A stretch of 64,000 bases of DNA from Chaetoderma sp. LZ-2023a (taxonomy: Eukaryota; Mollusca; Caudofoveata; Chaetodermatida; Chaetodermatidae). Shown here one piece after another: positions 1 through 12,605 of the stretch. How positions within the stretch are numbered: the first letter of the stretch is position 1; every line of letters begins with the position of its first letter. Location of the stretch: positions 53,146,268 to 53,210,267 of the forward strand of contig CM067360.1 in the NCBI GenBank assembly GCA_034401795.1, in the 5' to 3' direction. The notes under the pieces were generated by a model. The model saw only the letters and a list, made by a program, of their open reading frames with translations, searched no databases and was not told where the DNA came from. The position numbers and the translations under genes are program-made.

Positions 1-489
1 GCTCTCCGATCAAAACTCTAGGTGTAATCGCAGTTCAAACATCCATCCAGAAAATTCCCATTCATTCACTGTGGGACCATATTCAATGCAACTGCGGTCA
101 AAGATCAAGGGTCAAGGTCAGCTTTCCGGTGGGCAGACATCTTCAGGACCCCAAGGGTAACATCCCACCCAAGTATGGCAGTGATCCGATCAAAATTCTA
201 GTTGTAGTATTACTTCAAATATAACTTTTGGCCCACGGAAAAGTGGGTTGCTCGAAAACTCTTTGGCAGATCCAAGGGAAAATCAATAGCATACTATTCC
301 ACACTAGGTAGCAGAAGTTCGTCAAGTTTGGAGTTGATTGAATGAAACCCTAGGAGCGGATGCGATCAGAAATTGTTGGCGAATAGAATAAGAAAGAAGA
401 AAAAAGAAAGATCTTGAGTGATTTTAATAATCTGCGATTGCACAGCAGATTAATACATGGAGTCAGCATTTTTTGTTTGTAATAGATTC
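1..489. other. Unassigned sequence upstream of copy 1
   Basis: No gene is seen. A sequence beginning CCGATCAAAACTCTAG near position 6 recurs, diverged, near position 185 (CCGATCAAAATTCTAG), which suggests two partial tandem units of about 180 bp. It has no clear counterpart elsewhere in the window. Confidence 0.4.
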
Positions 490-3400
490 CGGCTTAGTCA
501 AACGCCTCTGGAGCCACTACTCCAAATTTTGTATATTCTCATTAGACTACCTCTCCTATTGTACTGTCTCACGACCTGTTGAGCATACACGCTCTTCCGC
601 TTCATAGCACTCTCATAGAACACTTAATTTTGACCATTATCATTTTAACTGCTTTAAAATAGGCAGCCGATCGTGGATATCATGATCAATCTAAATTACG
701 GCTATGTTGCAAACAAAGCCTGCACAAGAAGTTGGAAAGAAAATATTGGTATTGACAGTGACAATAATGTGAATGTTTCGTTTGGAAAATTAGCTTCATG
801 ATATAATATTACAACTTAGCCGTATACCCTTAATTATTAACGGAACATGTCACTCAGGAATTAAGAAGAGACAAGCATTGCACCATAATATTATTCCAGA
901 GCACATGCTCTCGTGAATACATTGTCATATGCATGAATGAACGTGTCTAGAATCCATTCACACACGGATATATATGCTTACAGATTCCTGCATGTACAAG
1001 CCCACACATGCAAATACATTCACATTCGCTGATTGATAATAAAAACAGGCAACTGTGCTTGTCTACAATACAATCGACAAGGTAAACCTTAGGTTAGATA
1101 GAGGAGAGAGTAGTGTCCGAACCTACTCAGTAATGTACAGGGGACACTACCATATTAGATCACGGCTGGCTTATATCATTTGAGCACACTGAAGTCACCA
1201 CCATGTATTGCAATATGAAAATCGTGCAAGAATTAAGGGATATCATAGAAACATAGCCAATTAAATCGTGATTAGTATATACATACATATACCATCCATG
1301 CAACTCTGTGAGCAAAGGAGCAGGTTATGTGTAACTTTTCCCACAACCATCGCTGCATTACAGTGATATTACTGTTTATGAAACGGTCATGTCTCTGGAT
1401 TTCTACGGTCATAGTCAGGAACTAAGGCTGAACTGTTAACATTTTCAGTGATTAGTAATTAATGGTATTATTGTTTGTAGAATATAATTGTCTTAACCAG
1501 AAGAACTTGGATGAATATCAGGCCATCCAATGTCAATGACATGGCAGAGAGAGAGAGAGAGTATTAGTATGTGCATTCAGCTGGTGGGCGTAACTAATGT
1601 ATTAAATGGGTAGAATTTGTAACATCTGCGAGATTATAGTACCTATTATTATTGGATACAGAACAATTAAATGAGTCATCGTGGTGTATGATGGAGTGAC
1701 AAATATGCAGCTATCTTGGAAGGACTGTGTAAGCTATGGATAGTATCTAAGGCAGGATGTTTACTTTGTGCCTCAGTTGTAATAGGATTCATTCAACTTT
1801 TAAGGTACCCGACTGGTATCTGTCCAAGCATAGTGATCATAGAAACACGGTTGCTTAACGGATTTATATATCTGAGACTACATCTGTGATTATCTAATGA
1901 CAAACCCACGTTACTGTCTGTCACATTTCAACAGCATCTGGTCTCGGAATAAAAGGATATACCGAAACAATGCATCAAATGTAAATGAAACACATAAGTG
2001 AAGATGTCATCTGAACATCATACTCTTTTGCGCACAATATAAGTGATATGTTCAACCATAGTGCCTTATCATATCTCAGCTCACTATGGCACACATCTAA
2101 TTTGAATCAGACATCTGATCAGAAGTGATTGATTCGTATGCCGATCCGCTGGCTCACTGAAGCATGTACAAGTTATGATGCGATATGAGAATATCCGCCT
2201 TTCATCAAATGATAAATCAAGATTATATGATCTTAAGCCTTTGTCAAATAAAGTGTATACAGTGGTGTCATGTAAATAGTTAAGCAATGGTTAGAATTAG
2301 CGTGTGTGTTGGTGAGTCATTAGTTATTGTTGACTGGCAATTTGAGTGATGAGATGGATGCGTAGTCTAAGTGATGTTGGATCTCCCAGACTGTTACTAA
2401 CAACGTGTCTTAATATTATTCACTGTCAAAGCCGTGGGCCATGCTGCTATCATGAATTGTGCCAATTTTAGGTCTGATTTGGCAAGGTCTAATGTGGTCA
2501 GACATGAGGGAGTTGATTTGTTGTCATCACTGACAACGCACGAAACTGGCCGCTGTAAGGCAGTTTACCCATTTAGTCATGTCTCTGACAGAAAAAGAAT
2601 TGCCTGTTCATACCCATTGTGATTGTGAATAAACAAGAATGGTACGTGGCAAACACATATTGTATTAACAGGAGTATGTGACTAGCGGATTTAAAATGAT
2701 CTTTATTAATCTAATTTGACTCGCTCATCCATGTTAGAACTGGATATTTCCGAACATGGTAAGAAAACTTAAAATTGGCAAAAGCAGCATGAAACAAGCG
2801 ATTGTCGCTGAGTATCATTAAAACACAGTATTAACATGATCCGAGAGATTGTCGGTGGACTATACAGGTTCAGACACAACACGTGTTTTCACCACAAGGC
2901 ATCACCCGGTGTGACATTATGTAGAGCCGCGATAGGTCTAATCACTGGTTTAAACATTTAAGTGAAACAAAAAGTATACATCCCTTATGATCGCAACTCG
3001 ATAAAGCAAATATAATATACCCTTTGAGACTTGATTTATTAACAGCTGTGAACTAACTGCTCTCATCTTCTAATCAACCCCGTACATGAAACCTAGATGG
3101 GTGCTGCTGATGGCATACTCGTCCATCGTGACTGATGTCTGGCCAAATGTCACAGCCATGTCACGCGGATTACATGTTCGCAAAATTATCTTAATATAAC
3201 GGGAGAGATTATGAATGATGACTAGTCCAAACTGTCATAGCCGGGAATCGTGCAATATTCTGGTGCCAAGCTTGTCAATCAGAGACATTTATCTTATACA
3301 ACATTCCATTAGTGGCAATGCAGCGACTGTCGCTGTCACTCAAAATATAATACAGAACAACAACAGCAAATTGATGAATTCTCACATTTCATCTTTAGCA

Positions 3401-4343
3401 GGACAGCATTTTTATTAGTGATTATTGATTAAGCATGACATATTTCTCGAAAATGTCTCTAAGTGTAATATATAGATGGAGTGGTGGATGGGCGTGTCAT
3501 CTTTGTCCAAAATAAAATAATCAATTTACTTTGGATAATAACTAATACAACCAATCACCATGCAGAAAGACTATGCCAATACATAACTTACATTGTGCAA
3601 GGTATTTAATGGCCATGTTCTATGCCAAAGTATCCTAATGCAATGTTATAATATTGATCTTCCAAGCGGAACCACAGGCCGAGCTTAGCTAGAAATGGGC
3701 GGGGAATAATCTAGAAATGGGTTCTTCTATTTGCTCGATATAAGGCAGAAGATTGCGTTATCTTAACAAAGGCGGTATTGTTAGCTGTTCCGATATTTCG
3801 CAATTGACGCCAGTTCCACGCCCAATAGCGCCTGCAATACCAGGATACTGGCGCACAATAATAGCTTTATAAGCATTCCATTCTGCGAACAAGTGATACG
3901 ATTTGAAGTAGTCCTTTCTCTGAATTACATACATCCAGACCTGTATAAGAGACAACCTGCCTCCTGGAGTCGAAATATGGCGGTTCTTTAAGACAGGTGG
4001 TTGAATGAGCACATGGGTTATTCGAACATTATTTATTGCTCCAACTGGTATAACCTATAGAACAGCAAATGACCTTAGAGATGATCTTACACAGCACTAA
4101 ATAATTATGTGTGCGTATGTGTGCTTAACAATGTGGTTTCTTAAAGCAGGGTTTAATGTATTAATATCAGAAACAGTGTCTCACTACCTGCACTGACTGA
4201 TTATAGATGCTAAGTTCAACCAAAAAGATGGAAATTAGTGTATATGTAAATTTGATTCAAATGTATCATGCTTCCAGTTTACCACTATCTCTAAATGATG
4301 TCACTTAACAGCGGCCGTCTTGGTCATATCATGGTTAAGCCGC

Positions 4344-4980
4344 GATATGTACTTATTGGTATACAAAGGCAGTGCATTTTGAATGACAATGTGCATATAT
4401 AAATGATCACTTGTTAATAACGGAACACCCTCGTTTCCATCGCGCATGGTATGTTCAAAGTAGTGAAAGTATAAAGTGATGAAAGGGCTTCAACTCCTTG
4501 GATTGATAGAGAAGCAGTTTCTGTGAAACTATACATTAGATAGAGAGGAATAATGTGCGGATACTTTATACCATCATGCCGCGATACGCCACGATATGCA
4601 CTTATCAGTATTTCAAGGCAGTGCATTTTGTGTGACAATGTGCATATATAAATATCGGAGCACCCTCGTGTCCATCGTACGGATGTTCAAAGTAGTGAAA
4701 ATATAAAGTGACATAAAAGCTTCAACCTCTTACCTTGGTAGAGAAGCAGGTCCTTATCAGTATTTACAAGAAAGTATATTTTGAATGACAATGTGCATAT
4801 ATAAATTACCATGTGTTAATACCGGAACACCCTCGTTTCCACCACAACAATGTTCAAACTAGTGGAAGTATAAAGTGACATAAGGGCTTCAACTCTTTGC
4901 CTTGGCAGAGAAGCAGAAGTTATACGTTAGATAGATAGAACTAATGTGCCGACACTGTATACCATTATACCGTCAGCTGT
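4344..4980 (+). repeat. Three tandem units inside copy 1
   Basis: Diverged direct units begin near 4344, 4592 and 4752. Each carries GACAATGTGCATATATAAAT, then a CGGAACACCCTCG-like block, then GTATAAAGTGA and a GAGAAGCAG motif. Units 1 and 3 also end in a shared GATAGA...TATACCAT block. Copies 3 (about 50740-50880) and 4 (about 59130-59260) have only one unit, so the expansion is specific to copy 1. Confidence 0.7.
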
Positions 4981-6340
4981 GCCTCAACAAGACCTGATAC
5001 ATTCATGTAAGCCTTTAATGTGTGCGTTCGTGCGCGCGTGCGTGTTTATCCGCATCTAAAAATCTACTGTTCATATTTATGATCAGGTCAAATGTTAGCT
5101 CAGCAATGACCATAACAGAGGATACCTATATCGTGCCTCTGACCCGGGGGAAACAAGGAGAAGATTAAGATCAAATTATTGATCCATCGATATCTTTGAA
5201 ACTACTGGATCAATGTTACTCAATTTGCATAGCAACGATTCCAGAACGTCAGATGAAAACTGAAAAATAAAGAAAATCCTAAAAATCGGGATAAGCCGAA
5301 AAAGTGTGTTAAAAAATGCTGTGTGAAGATTTATTCTCAGTTTGTTCAAGTTTGTGTTAAGGTAATGAGGCCACCATCAGTCACACTGGCTTCTAGACAT
5401 CTTAGAATTTCTGCGAAATCCCATGAGCCCCGGTTTTGATAGGGTTAATCTAAAACGGATGCAAAATATATAGAAGATAACTACGTTTATTAGATTATTT
5501 TAAGGATCTCATTTTGCCTAAGTTGGTGCTCACGAGTTTACTATCTAAAACGTGTTCAATGTTGACATTTACTTTCAATGCAAATGCGACAAGTTGGTTT
5601 GCCAGGTTTTGACACGGACAGACTCTATTAACAGAATGGCCTCATATTAAGTGTGTAAACTGTGCCCAGAGTCAATATAATAAATTGCCAAAGATTCGAT
5701 GTCACGGTGTCACTAGAGTCAATACGCCAAATTGAAGTTGAAGTGCAGGACAAGATATATTCCACTCCGACACATCACACCCACCAATGCTAAATGTGCA
5801 AAAAAGCTTTTTCAGTGGAATATTTACATTTATTACAATTAATGTATGCCTCTATATAACGACAGTACGCCAGTTACTAAATTTAACTGCAATCCATGAA
5901 TTCTGGAGGTATTTCAGTAAAACTATTTTAATTCAGCTGTTTCTTTGTAGTATTGCATATGTGATGCAAGGAGAGTAATCTAACCTAATGTTTGGGCATT
6001 TCCAGCAGCACACATACATTAGCTTTAGTGTTTGGCGCTTTCAGATTATCTTCACGTCTATAGATACTGAAAACAGCGTGCACAGATCCTCCTGTGATGA
6101 ATTGTTCGTGTTAGCTGGTCTCTGAGGAGAGATCTGGATACATGAAGCTGTAATCAATTGAAATAAATCTAGCAATGAACAGAAACTATCACCAGAGAAT
6201 TTTACATAATTGTGAAATCCTCAATCTCGGCCTAATATATGGCACTTATTTCATACCATCTGCGACGTGCTGGCAGATTTGTCCTGCTCAAGATAAAGTG
6301 GATATAACACATAAAGAACATTATTTATGTTATTTCTGCC

Positions 6341-6601
6341 GATGGAAGTGGTTGTGTGGATGCCATTCGCTTTGGTCATTGTCTTGGCATTGGCAGTATC
6401 GGAGTTGGTGGTAGTCTCTGCAGTGCTGGCGGTGGAGATGGTGGCGTGGCGGCAACAGCGATGACGGCTATAGCGACAGTGGCGGCGCCGCGACAGCAGA
6501 GGCCGTGGTCGTGCTTATGGTGGTTGTGGTTGTGGCGATTGTTGTTGTTGCTGTTCTTGTTGATGATGTTGTTTTTATTGTTGTTGTTGTTGTTGTTATT
6601 C
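6341..6601 (+). repeat. GGT/GTT-rich tract, copy 1
   Basis: Imperfect GGT, GGC and GTT triplets form a G-rich plus strand. Tracts of the same character and orientation sit at the homologous place in copies 2, 3 and 4. It translates as poly-Val, poly-Leu or poly-Gly on one strand and poly-Asn, poly-His or poly-Pro on the other, so the ORFs here are probably not genes. Confidence 0.8.
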
Positions 6602-8184
6602 CATTGCAATATTTGCATATCTACACGTCCATGTGCCTTGATGTGCTCGCATTTAAATCAATTGCGAATGACGCCTCACACATTCGCAAAAGTATACACA
6701 GTTTTCCGATTCGTACGTATTTAAAATACAAGTACTTACAAGCCTTAATGTACATTCGTTTTGGAGCCATGTTTCATATTAATTTACAAAGGCACGTTTT
6801 CAGCAACATCATAATCTTTACGTATTCGTGTTTATCGGGTGTTTTTATTTCTACCAACCTCATTACACCATTTACAATGGTTGTTCACAACTGTTCATTC
6901 TCTAAACTATGGCGTACGAGTTAATCTGATGTTCGTAGTCGTGCAACTGAGAGAAAGTGCTTCCATTGGAGAAAATTCATCATTTTGTATCCCGGATTGA
7001 AGGCCCACAGGCTAGTATTGCAACCTGTGAAGTTTATGAATGGAATTTGAGATTACTATTTGGCACATCTGTCTTAAAAACGCAAAATGTTTTCAGACGC
7101 AAATTAGATTTGAACGTGAAATTGATCTTCTTTTACTTGTGTCTACCAAATTGGATTTCTCCTTGGGCCATTCATAGCGGCGAAGTTGCACTGCCCGGGA
7201 ACTTTTCCTTGATATTTGGTTCTTTTTAATTTAAGAATCATTGTGTTTATTCGTAACCGCAATATCTCGTGAGAGGCCTTATCTAGAAGGAATTTTTTGT
7301 TTGGTTCCGAAATCAATGGACACGAGCTAATGTCTCATCCGTGAGCTTTCTCATTATTGATACGGGAGATAAATGTGGTATACCGTTATCAAATATCTGA
7401 GATAATGAAACTCCAGGTGGTGCGGTCTACTTAAGAACATTATGGAAAATGACGATTTACTTTGATACCATGTTTGGATTTAAAAATGTCTGCACGTGCG
7501 CACTAAATTTGAGATACAAGTTTTGGTTTGGCAGAAGAGAGCACGTGGCGTACGATGCTGGACCTTGGTGAGTAAATGTCTGACCATGGACGATTTCAAA
7601 ACATAGACAGCTGTTCACGCAAAATTGCTCCGTGAATCGCACTGTTAACAAGATTCGAAGAGCTGCGTGATGAAGACTGACAGGTAGATAACCATAACTG
7701 GCATGTAAGCCAGCCACAAAGCAATCGCAATCGGACCATGGCACAGAGTGATCATGAGTTTGTGTCGCCAAACAAAATTTATTTAGAGTAATGTTATTAG
7801 CATATGGCTAGCTTCTCGGCTAAGTCTGTGAGTCCAAATTACCAATCAACCAGAGTAAATTTCAAATATGTGTTCACAGTGGTGGATTTTTTCTTAGGCA
7901 ACGGATCTGACGCCAGTGGTGTGGTGCAAATCTATGTGTTCATGAGACAGACGAGAATTCCGAGACAAAAAGAGTTACGAACCTATGTTATGAATGATGA
8001 TGACGATTTCGGTAACGATGCCAATTCAGAAGACAAATGCTAAACGTCTAAAACTTCTTCTTTCGCCTAATCCAATCTATTTACAAGAACCATTTTTGTT
8101 TGCCATTTTCCCTCAAATTATAGGCGCTATATTCTACAATTACCTAATACAACAGCGGGGCGGGGTTGTGGGGTGGTTGTGGGG

Positions 8185-8197
8185 TGTGTGTGTGTGT

Positions 8198-8242
<45 letters not shown>

Positions 8243-8290
8243 TGTGTGTGTATGTGTGTGTATGTGTGTGGTGGGGGGGGGGGGGGTGTG
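8185..8290 (+). repeat. (TG)n/(CGTG)n array with G-run
   Basis: TG dinucleotides pass into a CGTG tetranucleotide array, then back to TG, and end in a run of about 14 G near 8272-8286. The array is absent from the homologous place in copies 2 and 3, so it is a local expansion. Confidence 0.85.
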
Positions 8291-9048
8291 CGGAGGTAGA
8301 TGAGGGGCAGACAGATCATATTTCCTGAAATTGATTCTAATGGTGTTATCAACAGTTATCCTTTGTTTGAAATCGAATACAATATGATAAGCAATCAGAT
8401 CACTGTAATTGACATCGGGAGGTATTAATGAGATGATAAAGCGCGTCTCTCAGATCAATATATAGGGATACTCTAACATCAGGCAATATTCGGAACATAT
8501 TAATGTGTTTTAATTGTTAGTCCAAGAGAGGACAATGAGTGTGATAAGGAAATGGGGGGAAAGGCGACAAGTTGCAAGGAACTAACCTAGTGGCCTCTGT
8601 AATCATGAGAAAATTATCACTATATAGAGCCAAAATTACTGCCACACCTACTTCTAATCGACTGTATCACTTTTCTATCTAAGCAATTACATCGTTCTCG
8701 TTTATGCCTTCAATTACAATGCGATATAATTCTCGTTCTCGACAATAAATACGCTAACAGGGAACGGATTATTTCCCAACTATGCGCAGAATACATAACA
8801 CGGTAATCACATTGCAAAGAGTTATCAAGAGTCGTTCACAGATCTCCCAGACATGGTGTAAATAGTAGATAAATCGCTTTACAACAAGGTAGTAACATTT
8901 GATGCCATTGTAAACACAGTAATATGCTCATGCGTATTACAGTTCACAAATTGTTTTCTAGATGACAATATGTTAACGCAGCCATATAAGCTTTATGAGA
9001 GCTGATTTATGACGGTAATTTCCTGAAGTCAAAACACAAATATTAGGT

Positions 9049-9279
9049 TTAACCCTTTAACACTCATATTAGCCAAAACGGCCTCTGCAGAGGTCTTGAG
9101 AATTTGCAGACCAAAATATACTATTTTTGAAAACTTATCACTGGAATGACTGGCTCGATAACAGAGTCAGTCATTCCAGTGGTAAATTTTCAAAAATAGT
9201 CTTCTCTTGGTCTGCATATGGACATTTTCTATGATAAAATTGAAATTTTCTTGAATAAATTCGAGGGTTAAAGGGTTAA
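9049..9279. mobile_element. piggyBac-like MITE (TTAA target duplication)
   Basis: The outer TTAA sequences at 9049-9052 and 9276-9279 flank inverted ends starting CCCTTTAAC and ending GTTAAAGGG. The interior is a long imperfect inverted repeat with its centre near GGCTCGATAACAGAGTC (about 9152-9168). TTAA duplication and ends starting CCC are hallmarks of piggyBac-family transposons. The homologous site in copy 3 (54360-54363) has a single TTAA and no insert, so this is a clean insertion into copy 1. There is no coding capacity, so it would need a transposase supplied in trans. Relatives lie at 34883-35120 and, as a half, at 55137-55262. Confidence 0.8.
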
Positions 9280-9356
9280 TGCGCGTATATGAGTCGTGTG
9301 TAGTCGTGGACTGACTAGGCATTGCATGCATCTATATAATAACCCTTATACCACAT

Positions 9357-9427
9357 GTTACCGGGCCAGTGCTAGGCCAATACCGGGCCATATTCACCCC
9401 GTATTGGCCGAGTAACAGCCCAGTAAC
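9357..9427. repeat. GGGCC hairpin
   Basis: Inverted arms at 9357-9383 and 9401-9427 begin GTTACCGGGCC and end GCCCAGTAAC. A related hairpin is at the homologous place in copy 3 (54440-54508), a degraded one is in copy 2's tail (about 42600-42680), and a similar sequence lies near 28310-28370. Confidence 0.65.
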
Positions 9428-9714
9428 TTTCAGGGAACCATTTGAATTTGTAATAGTCATAATCTCAAATGCAAGACAACCCCCTGATAATGCAACTTAC
9501 TATGCCGGTCTTGTACCAATAACCACTCGTGTATTTCATGCAAAGTAAATCATTCATTTTGTCTAGCATTTCGCACTAAAAATGGTAAGACCCATTTTAT
9601 CTGTAGTATTTTGTTTTGCGTCGAGCCGTTTATCGGTCTTTTATAGGACAATTTGCTTCGGCAAAAATAAAAAACAATGAAATTGAGGAATCGCTTGGTA
9701 TCTAAGTCTCAGTC

Positions 9715-10470
9715 CATTAAAGCGATTCTAAATGAAGCTAGATTTTTTAATTGAAATAATAGAGAGTCACATAAACATACGATTTAACAGGCTTCCGGAA
9801 ACATTCGTTTATTGACAACCCTTCAATTACCGTTCAATTACCCTTTGACCATAGTATTATTTTGTCATTGAGAGCGTGGCCACCTTGTCTCTTTGCGCAG
9901 TGGTATCTGACGTCATTCACGCTCAAATGAGCTGAATTTAGTGGCGGCTGAGGCTTTTCGGCGACAACCCGTTAATTCGCGCGCTCGGGCAGTTATAGAC
10001 TGCTTTGACAAGAGTTCACAGCCAATTCTTAACCCATAATCGCTGCGATATAAAAACTAACGGTTAAATATTTTTAAATTAAATTTGAAAAACGTTGTTG
10101 CTGTTCAGGACAGCAACACTTTTCAACAAGCGTAGTCTTAAAATAGTCAACAGTTTCCGTACAGGCTTTCATAGGATTTTCCCGTTCTGGGTTTATAGGG
10201 ATTTCAACGCTTTGCATAAATGAAATTGACGAGCAATCTGTACGACGAGAATACAATTTACTAGCCTGCTTTTACACCTGAGCCAGAATGACGTCTTGGA
10301 TATTGGGTGAAATGGCATACAATGGCGGCTTCGGTAAACGTGGGGAATATATTGACATTTCACAATTAAACAACAAATATCTTTCTTTGATGACTAAGAA
10401 TAGATATGAATATTACGTCTCTTCTTCAATTACGTCACACTCTATTATTTTAATACGAAATTCTTGATCC
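9715..10470. other. Copy-1-specific segment
   Basis: Homology to copies 2 and 3 stops after CGCTTGGTATCTA (about 9694-9706) and resumes near 10470 with ACGTCATTCATGTTGCAATG. The segment between has no counterpart elsewhere in the window. It contains a CRE-like TGACGTCA near 9908 and no recognisable gene. It could be an insertion or a fast-diverged stretch. Confidence 0.45.
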
Positions 10471-10531
10471 ATTAGAATTGCTTTAACGGCCTCATATTGG
10501 ACGTCATTCATGTTGCAATGCACCACGTGGT

Positions 10532-10647
10532 TTGTCACTGGTCTGAGATCTCTGACTCCACCCTATGCCGATTCTGATATACCAGTCTCACCCAGCATAT
10601 CAGAATCGGCACAGGGTGGAGTCAGAGACCTCGGACTAGGTTGTCAC
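10532..10647. mobile_element. Small hairpin insertion with 7-bp direct repeat
   Basis: Arms at 10541-10582 and 10595-10636 are inverted complements with 4 mismatches in 42 and a 12-base loop. The pair is bracketed by TTGTCAC at 10532-10538 and 10641-10647. The paralogous sites near 43140-43180 and 54995-55020 run straight through with one TTGTCA motif and no hairpin, so this looks like a 109-bp insertion with target duplication. Confidence 0.7.
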
Positions 10648-11039
10648 GTGATAATAGTGCCCCGGGCGTGTAGCTGTGTTTTAAGTTTTGATGATGATGT
10701 ACACATGATTGTGACGCAGTCATATTATGTGAAGTTTTGAAGTCAATGTCAATGTATACGAGATTATGTAAGAGAGACGGTAAATTGCGATACTCGTTCA
10801 AGCGAACAATGGCATTGTACCCGCTGGAGCAGTTCACAATATTCTTGATAAGTGTCGAGCAAATGAAAGTCAAAACCTGAGTGCACCATTTGGCGTGAGA
10901 ACCAGACATAGTAGCCACCAATGGGATAAATGTGGAGTCCTTCCTCGTGTGATTGGCTCTTGATATTATCAGTTTACCAGAGGCTAATTCCAGTAATCAA
11001 CGGGAGGCACCATTTTGGCCTATCAACTAGTTTTTTGAA

Positions 11040-11460
11040 AAGTCTTATGGAATGATCCGTTTCTAGCTACCCGCACCCCAAGCACGCCCATTCCTAGCTA
11101 AACTTCTCCCACTTTTACGCGTGTTGGGACCGATTTATATACTTTGAACCTTCAATTCTCAGAATCCTATTTTCAAGGTAATATTACATGGAAGCTATTT
11201 AATATTTTGAAACTAATTTTACTGCGTGCCTATGGCAGCAACAGTGGCCAGTCAAATTATTTTCAAAATATTCAAGAGAAGTTTAGTAAATAGTCAATAC
11301 AACATTTACAATTCGTACACTTGTTGCATTTTTTCCGTTTCGTGACGGATTTTTATCTGTCAATTATGATTGTGACGTCAGACTATATGTGACGTAATTG
11401 ATTATGACGTCATATACGTGAGCGATTGATCGGATCCATTAAGTGAAGCTAGCAAGAACA
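11040..11460 (+). mobile_element. CRE-foldback MITE, copy in macro-repeat 1
   Basis: A member of a dispersed family with a recognisable order: a left block (CTAGCTAAACT and later GATTTATATACTTTGAACC), a central hairpin (AATATTTTGAAACTAATTTT, GGCAGCAACAG, CAAATTATTTTCAAAATATT), then ACAATTCGTACACTTG, and TGACGTCA-rich right sequence (sites near 11374 and 11407). The paralogous stretch in copy 2's tail (near 43450) lacks it. There is no coding capacity. Confidence 0.7.
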
Positions 11461-12274
11461 ACAATCTACCAATGATGGTACCCAAGATTGTCAGCGAAAA
11501 ACTCTAGTATGAAAAATTACGGTGAATACTAGCTCAAAAGAAAAGAGGATAAAAAAGGCTAGAAGAACGATGAGGCACAGTAATTAATGAGAGTGGGTCT
11601 GAGGGAGAAAAGCGGTTCCTAAATTAAACCTAGCCACACGTTGTTTTAGGTCTTACTTTATCCACTAGCCAAATGAGGTGCCATCCCCTTATTCTTTGTA
11701 ATCTTGATGCAACACATAGAGTCACTTACTTGTTATCAACAACATAGTATAGATAGGAACCAGTTACACGTATAACTGGTCTCACGAAGTGTTGAATCTT
11801 TGGGCAATTTCGACTGGTTAACAATATGTCAGTTACCTGGTGTACTGGACATGAGCAGATGTGCTATGCCCGGACGAACGCCGGATATTTAACTATAGTT
11901 AGTTGGTAACCGATTCCCCATTGAATTACACTTGCAGAAACCTCGGAGCCGGCTACCAGTCTCGATCATCCCTTTCTGTTGGCTTTTTTATGGTGTCCAT
12001 TTATGGGATAACGTGGTGAGGAAATGGACATCGAGAACATTCATTGGCATACAGGAACATGTACTTTCAGCAAACCTAAGTTATTTAGCGAATATTTACA
12101 CTTGTATATGCATTTATTCGTGGAAATCGAGGGGTGTCCGCAATTTTAAAATTTAAGCCAATTTCAACCTAGCTATTTGCGACCGCGTCTGGTTCGTAGT
12201 AGACTATGGTTAACTACACGTACCCCCGCGAGACCAACGTAATTTAGTCTTAATGCGCATAATGACTACGGCCA

Positions 12275-12461
12275 TAACATCATAAGTATTGATGTATTCT
12301 GAATATGACGTTATACGTATTGATTTATTCTGGAAATGACGTCATAAGTGTTGATGCATTCTGAAAATGACGCCATAAGTGTTGATGTATTCTGGAAATG
12401 ACGTCATAAGCGTTGATGTATTCTGAAAATGACGTCATAAGTGTTGATGTATTCTGGAAAT
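12275..12461 (+). repeat. 31-bp minisatellite carrying CRE sites
   Basis: Six units have an exact 31-bp spacing, with the TGAC position at 12275 (degenerate), 12306, 12337, 12368, 12399 and 12430. The unit core is TGACGTCATAAGTGTTGATG followed by a TATTCTG-like end. Perfect TGACGTCA occurs at 12337, 12399 and 12430, with one-base variants at 12306 and 12368. TGACGTCA is the palindromic CRE bound by CREB/ATF proteins; whether it acts here is unknown. Confidence 0.9.
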
Positions 12462-12486
12462 GGGCAATATTTAAGTTAAGCTAAAA

Positions 12487-12487
<1 letters not shown>

Positions 12488-12556
<69 letters not shown>

Positions 12557-12605
12557 GACGTTCGGGAAATACAATGGGAGGGAGGGAGGGAGGGAGGGAG
12601 GGAGC
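12488..12605. repeat. (CT)n and (GGGA)n arrays
   Basis: A CT-dinucleotide array of about 70 bp at 12488-12556 is followed by a GGGA array at about 12575-12604. The ORFs here (Arg-Glu repeats) are repeat translations. Confidence 0.9.

Larger units (their letters stand above)
490..11800 (+). repeat. Macro-repeat copy 1 (A-type module plus core)
   Basis: This block is colinear with 43930-55140 (copy 3) over its whole length, and from about 2865 onward with 25715-43800 (copy 2) and 56203-62980 (copy 4). Anchors include CTCTGGAGCCACTACTCC (about 507), GTCTTAACCAGAAGAA (about 1490), GAGACTTGATTTATTA (about 3026), the GGT tract (6341-6601), the block at 6925-8060 and the tail at 11580-11790. Module A (490-2865) is shared only with copy 3. 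No credible protein gene is present and small ORFs are not kept between copies. Relative to its paralogues it has gained a piggyBac-like MITE, a hairpin, a CRE-foldback MITE and an unrelated stretch at 9715-10470. Its function is unknown; it could be a macrosatellite or a very large non-autonomous element. Confidence 0.8.

Noticed and set aside
6356..6924. ORFs of 122 and 139 codons, one with a hydrophobic Val/Leu run
   Set aside because: The hydrophobic run comes from GTT/GTG repeats. The following part is core sequence whose frame is not kept in copies 2-4.
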